From an uncultured Acidobacteriota bacterium (GTDB lineage Bacteria; Acidobacteriota; UBA6911; CAINFC01), in assembly GCA_903847975.1 (NCBI GenBank), contig CAINFC010000166.1, forward strand, positions 16,188 to 80,187: a stretch of DNA of 64,000 nucleotides, written 5' to 3'. Made by a program: the position numbers and the translations under genes. The notes beneath the pieces are model-generated. The model saw only the letters and a list, made by a program, of their open reading frames with translations, did no database searches and was not told the DNA's origin. Positions 63,311-64,000 of this stretch are shown here, piece after piece (position 1 is the stretch's first letter; every line of letters begins with the position of its first letter).

Positions 63311-63339
63311 ATTGTAGCGATATCGGCGAGGTGTGTCAA
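63311..63339 (-). promoter_or_regulatory. Near-consensus sigma70 promoter for TonB receptor 3
   Basis: Minus strand: TTGACA, exactly 17-bp spacer, TACAAT, about 65 bp before the ATG at 63244. Confidence 0.75.
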
Positions 63340-63584
63340 TTACGGACAAATGGCCTGATGCCGAACTCCCATCCAACACCTCGAGTATTTCTATCCTTTC
63401 CAGAGTGAGGTGCTGCGTCTGTTCTCCATGGCGGAAGATACCGGCTTTCACCTTCCGCAGAGGGAAGATGATGGTGTAAAAGTCTTGATGTCTGAAGGGG
63501 CGAATGCCATCCTTCCCGAGGCGTTGCTCCGGGGTGAGGATATGGGAGGCCTTCAGCCTCCTTTATGACTTATTGCAAAGCCAT
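63340..63584. other. Intergenic region, nothing recognised
   Basis: About 245 bp between the receptor 3 promoter and the repeat cluster. Open frames here show no family pattern or ribosome site. Confidence 0.35.
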
Positions 63585-64000
63585 CAGAAAGGATGGCCCG
63601 GCAAAAAGTTCCATACCTGTGTATCTCCGTTGGGGATAGCCCTGAAAGGGCTTCGTAACACAGCCCGGGGTTGGCGCGCTTCGCGCCTACCCCGGGTAGG
63701 GGCACCCGCAGGCGACAACCCTGAAAGGGTTGTGCAAAATTTAGCAATACCAGGTAGTTGCGCAGCCCTTACAGGGCTGATTTTCACAAAAATCCGCCTA
63801 CCCGGGGTAGCGCCTGCGGCGCAACCCCGGGCTGTGTACCGGAACCCCTTTGGGGTTCCTTTTTTGCGAATATGTCACTCCCTGATAACCCGGCAAAAAG
63901 TCCCATGTCTGGAGATTTCCGTTGGGGAAAGCCCTGAAAGGGCTTCGGATCGCAGCCCGGGGTTGGCGCGCTTCGCGCCTACCCCGGGTAGGGTTACCCG
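63585..64000. repeat. Cluster of palindromic dispersed repeats at the window end
   Basis: Two plus-oriented units start with CGGCAAAAAGT (63599 and 63891) and continue to GCCCTGAAAGGGCTTCG, CAGCCCGGGGTTGGCGCG and CTTCGCGCCTACCCCGGG (63640-63700 and 63932-63992). Between them an inverted unit (63755-63862) carries GCCCTTACAGGGC, CCGGGGTAGCGCCTGCGGCG and ACCCCTTTGGGGT. The inverted unit matches 11294-11358 on the other strand. All are hairpin-rich and non-coding, and the cluster continues past the right edge. Confidence 0.75.

Overview
The window looks like a piece of a high-GC, Gram-negative, probably anaerobic heterotroph, most likely of the phylum Acidobacteriota. This is inferred from gene content only: three very large Oar-type TonB-dependent receptors with an N-terminal carboxypeptidase-regulatory-like domain, a Ser/Thr kinase fused to a TolB/PD40 propeller, a second TolB-like propeller gene beside two-component remnants, Tat-exported Gfo/Idh/MocA and TIM-barrel sugar proteins, a Tat-exported sulfatase and an octahaem cytochrome c. 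No rRNA, tRNA, CRISPR array or intact transposase gene was seen.

Layout. 0-11.2 kb: a NuoF/HndC-like flavo-iron-sulfur subunit (cut by the left edge), a ferredoxin/GltD-like flavoprotein lacking its NAD(P)H domain, a propeller lipoprotein and a GT4 glycosyltransferase in one tight plus-strand run; then a PAS-GGDEF diguanylate cyclase and a LolD/MacB-type ABC exporter. 11.2-23.2 kb: a decaying zone, mostly minus strand. It holds an O-methyltransferase and a TrmO-like gene that each carry a frameshift, an intact kinase-propeller, an intact M20 peptidase, a TolB-like gene broken by a nonsense codon and frameshifts, a histidine-kinase remnant, and a response-regulator DNA-binding domain whose receiver half is replaced by a 478-bp near-copy of an internal piece of the ABC permease gene. 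23.2-35.5 kb: TonB receptor 1, a PQQ-like propeller, an HD-GYP protein, a tandem pair of M14 peptidase-fold proteins of which the first has lost its zinc site, and a Tat-exported oxidoreductase. 36-52 kb: carbohydrate metabolism with an (alpha/alpha)6 glycosidase, PfkB kinase, octahaem cytochrome, 6-phosphofructokinase, CDP-alcohol phosphatidyltransferase, KduD/KduI, a lyase-like toroid protein, a sugar isomerase, a GH43-like propeller and a GH36 alpha-galactosidase. 52.4-54.1 kb: PnuC-NadR NAD salvage. 54.1-63.3 kb: a sulfatase and TonB receptors 2 and 3. 63.3-64 kb: palindromic repeats.

How the parts fit (inference). The TonB receptors, sulfatase, GH36, GH43-like, (alpha/alpha)6 glycosidase, lyase-like protein and KduI/KduD fit uptake and breakdown of a sulfated, galactose- and uronate-containing polysaccharide, feeding PfkB and PFK glycolysis. 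The NuoF/GltD-like pair and the octahaem cytochrome could dispose of the electrons. Intergenic DNA carries at least four dispersed non-coding repeat families, three with strong hairpins, and several good sigma70-like promoters.
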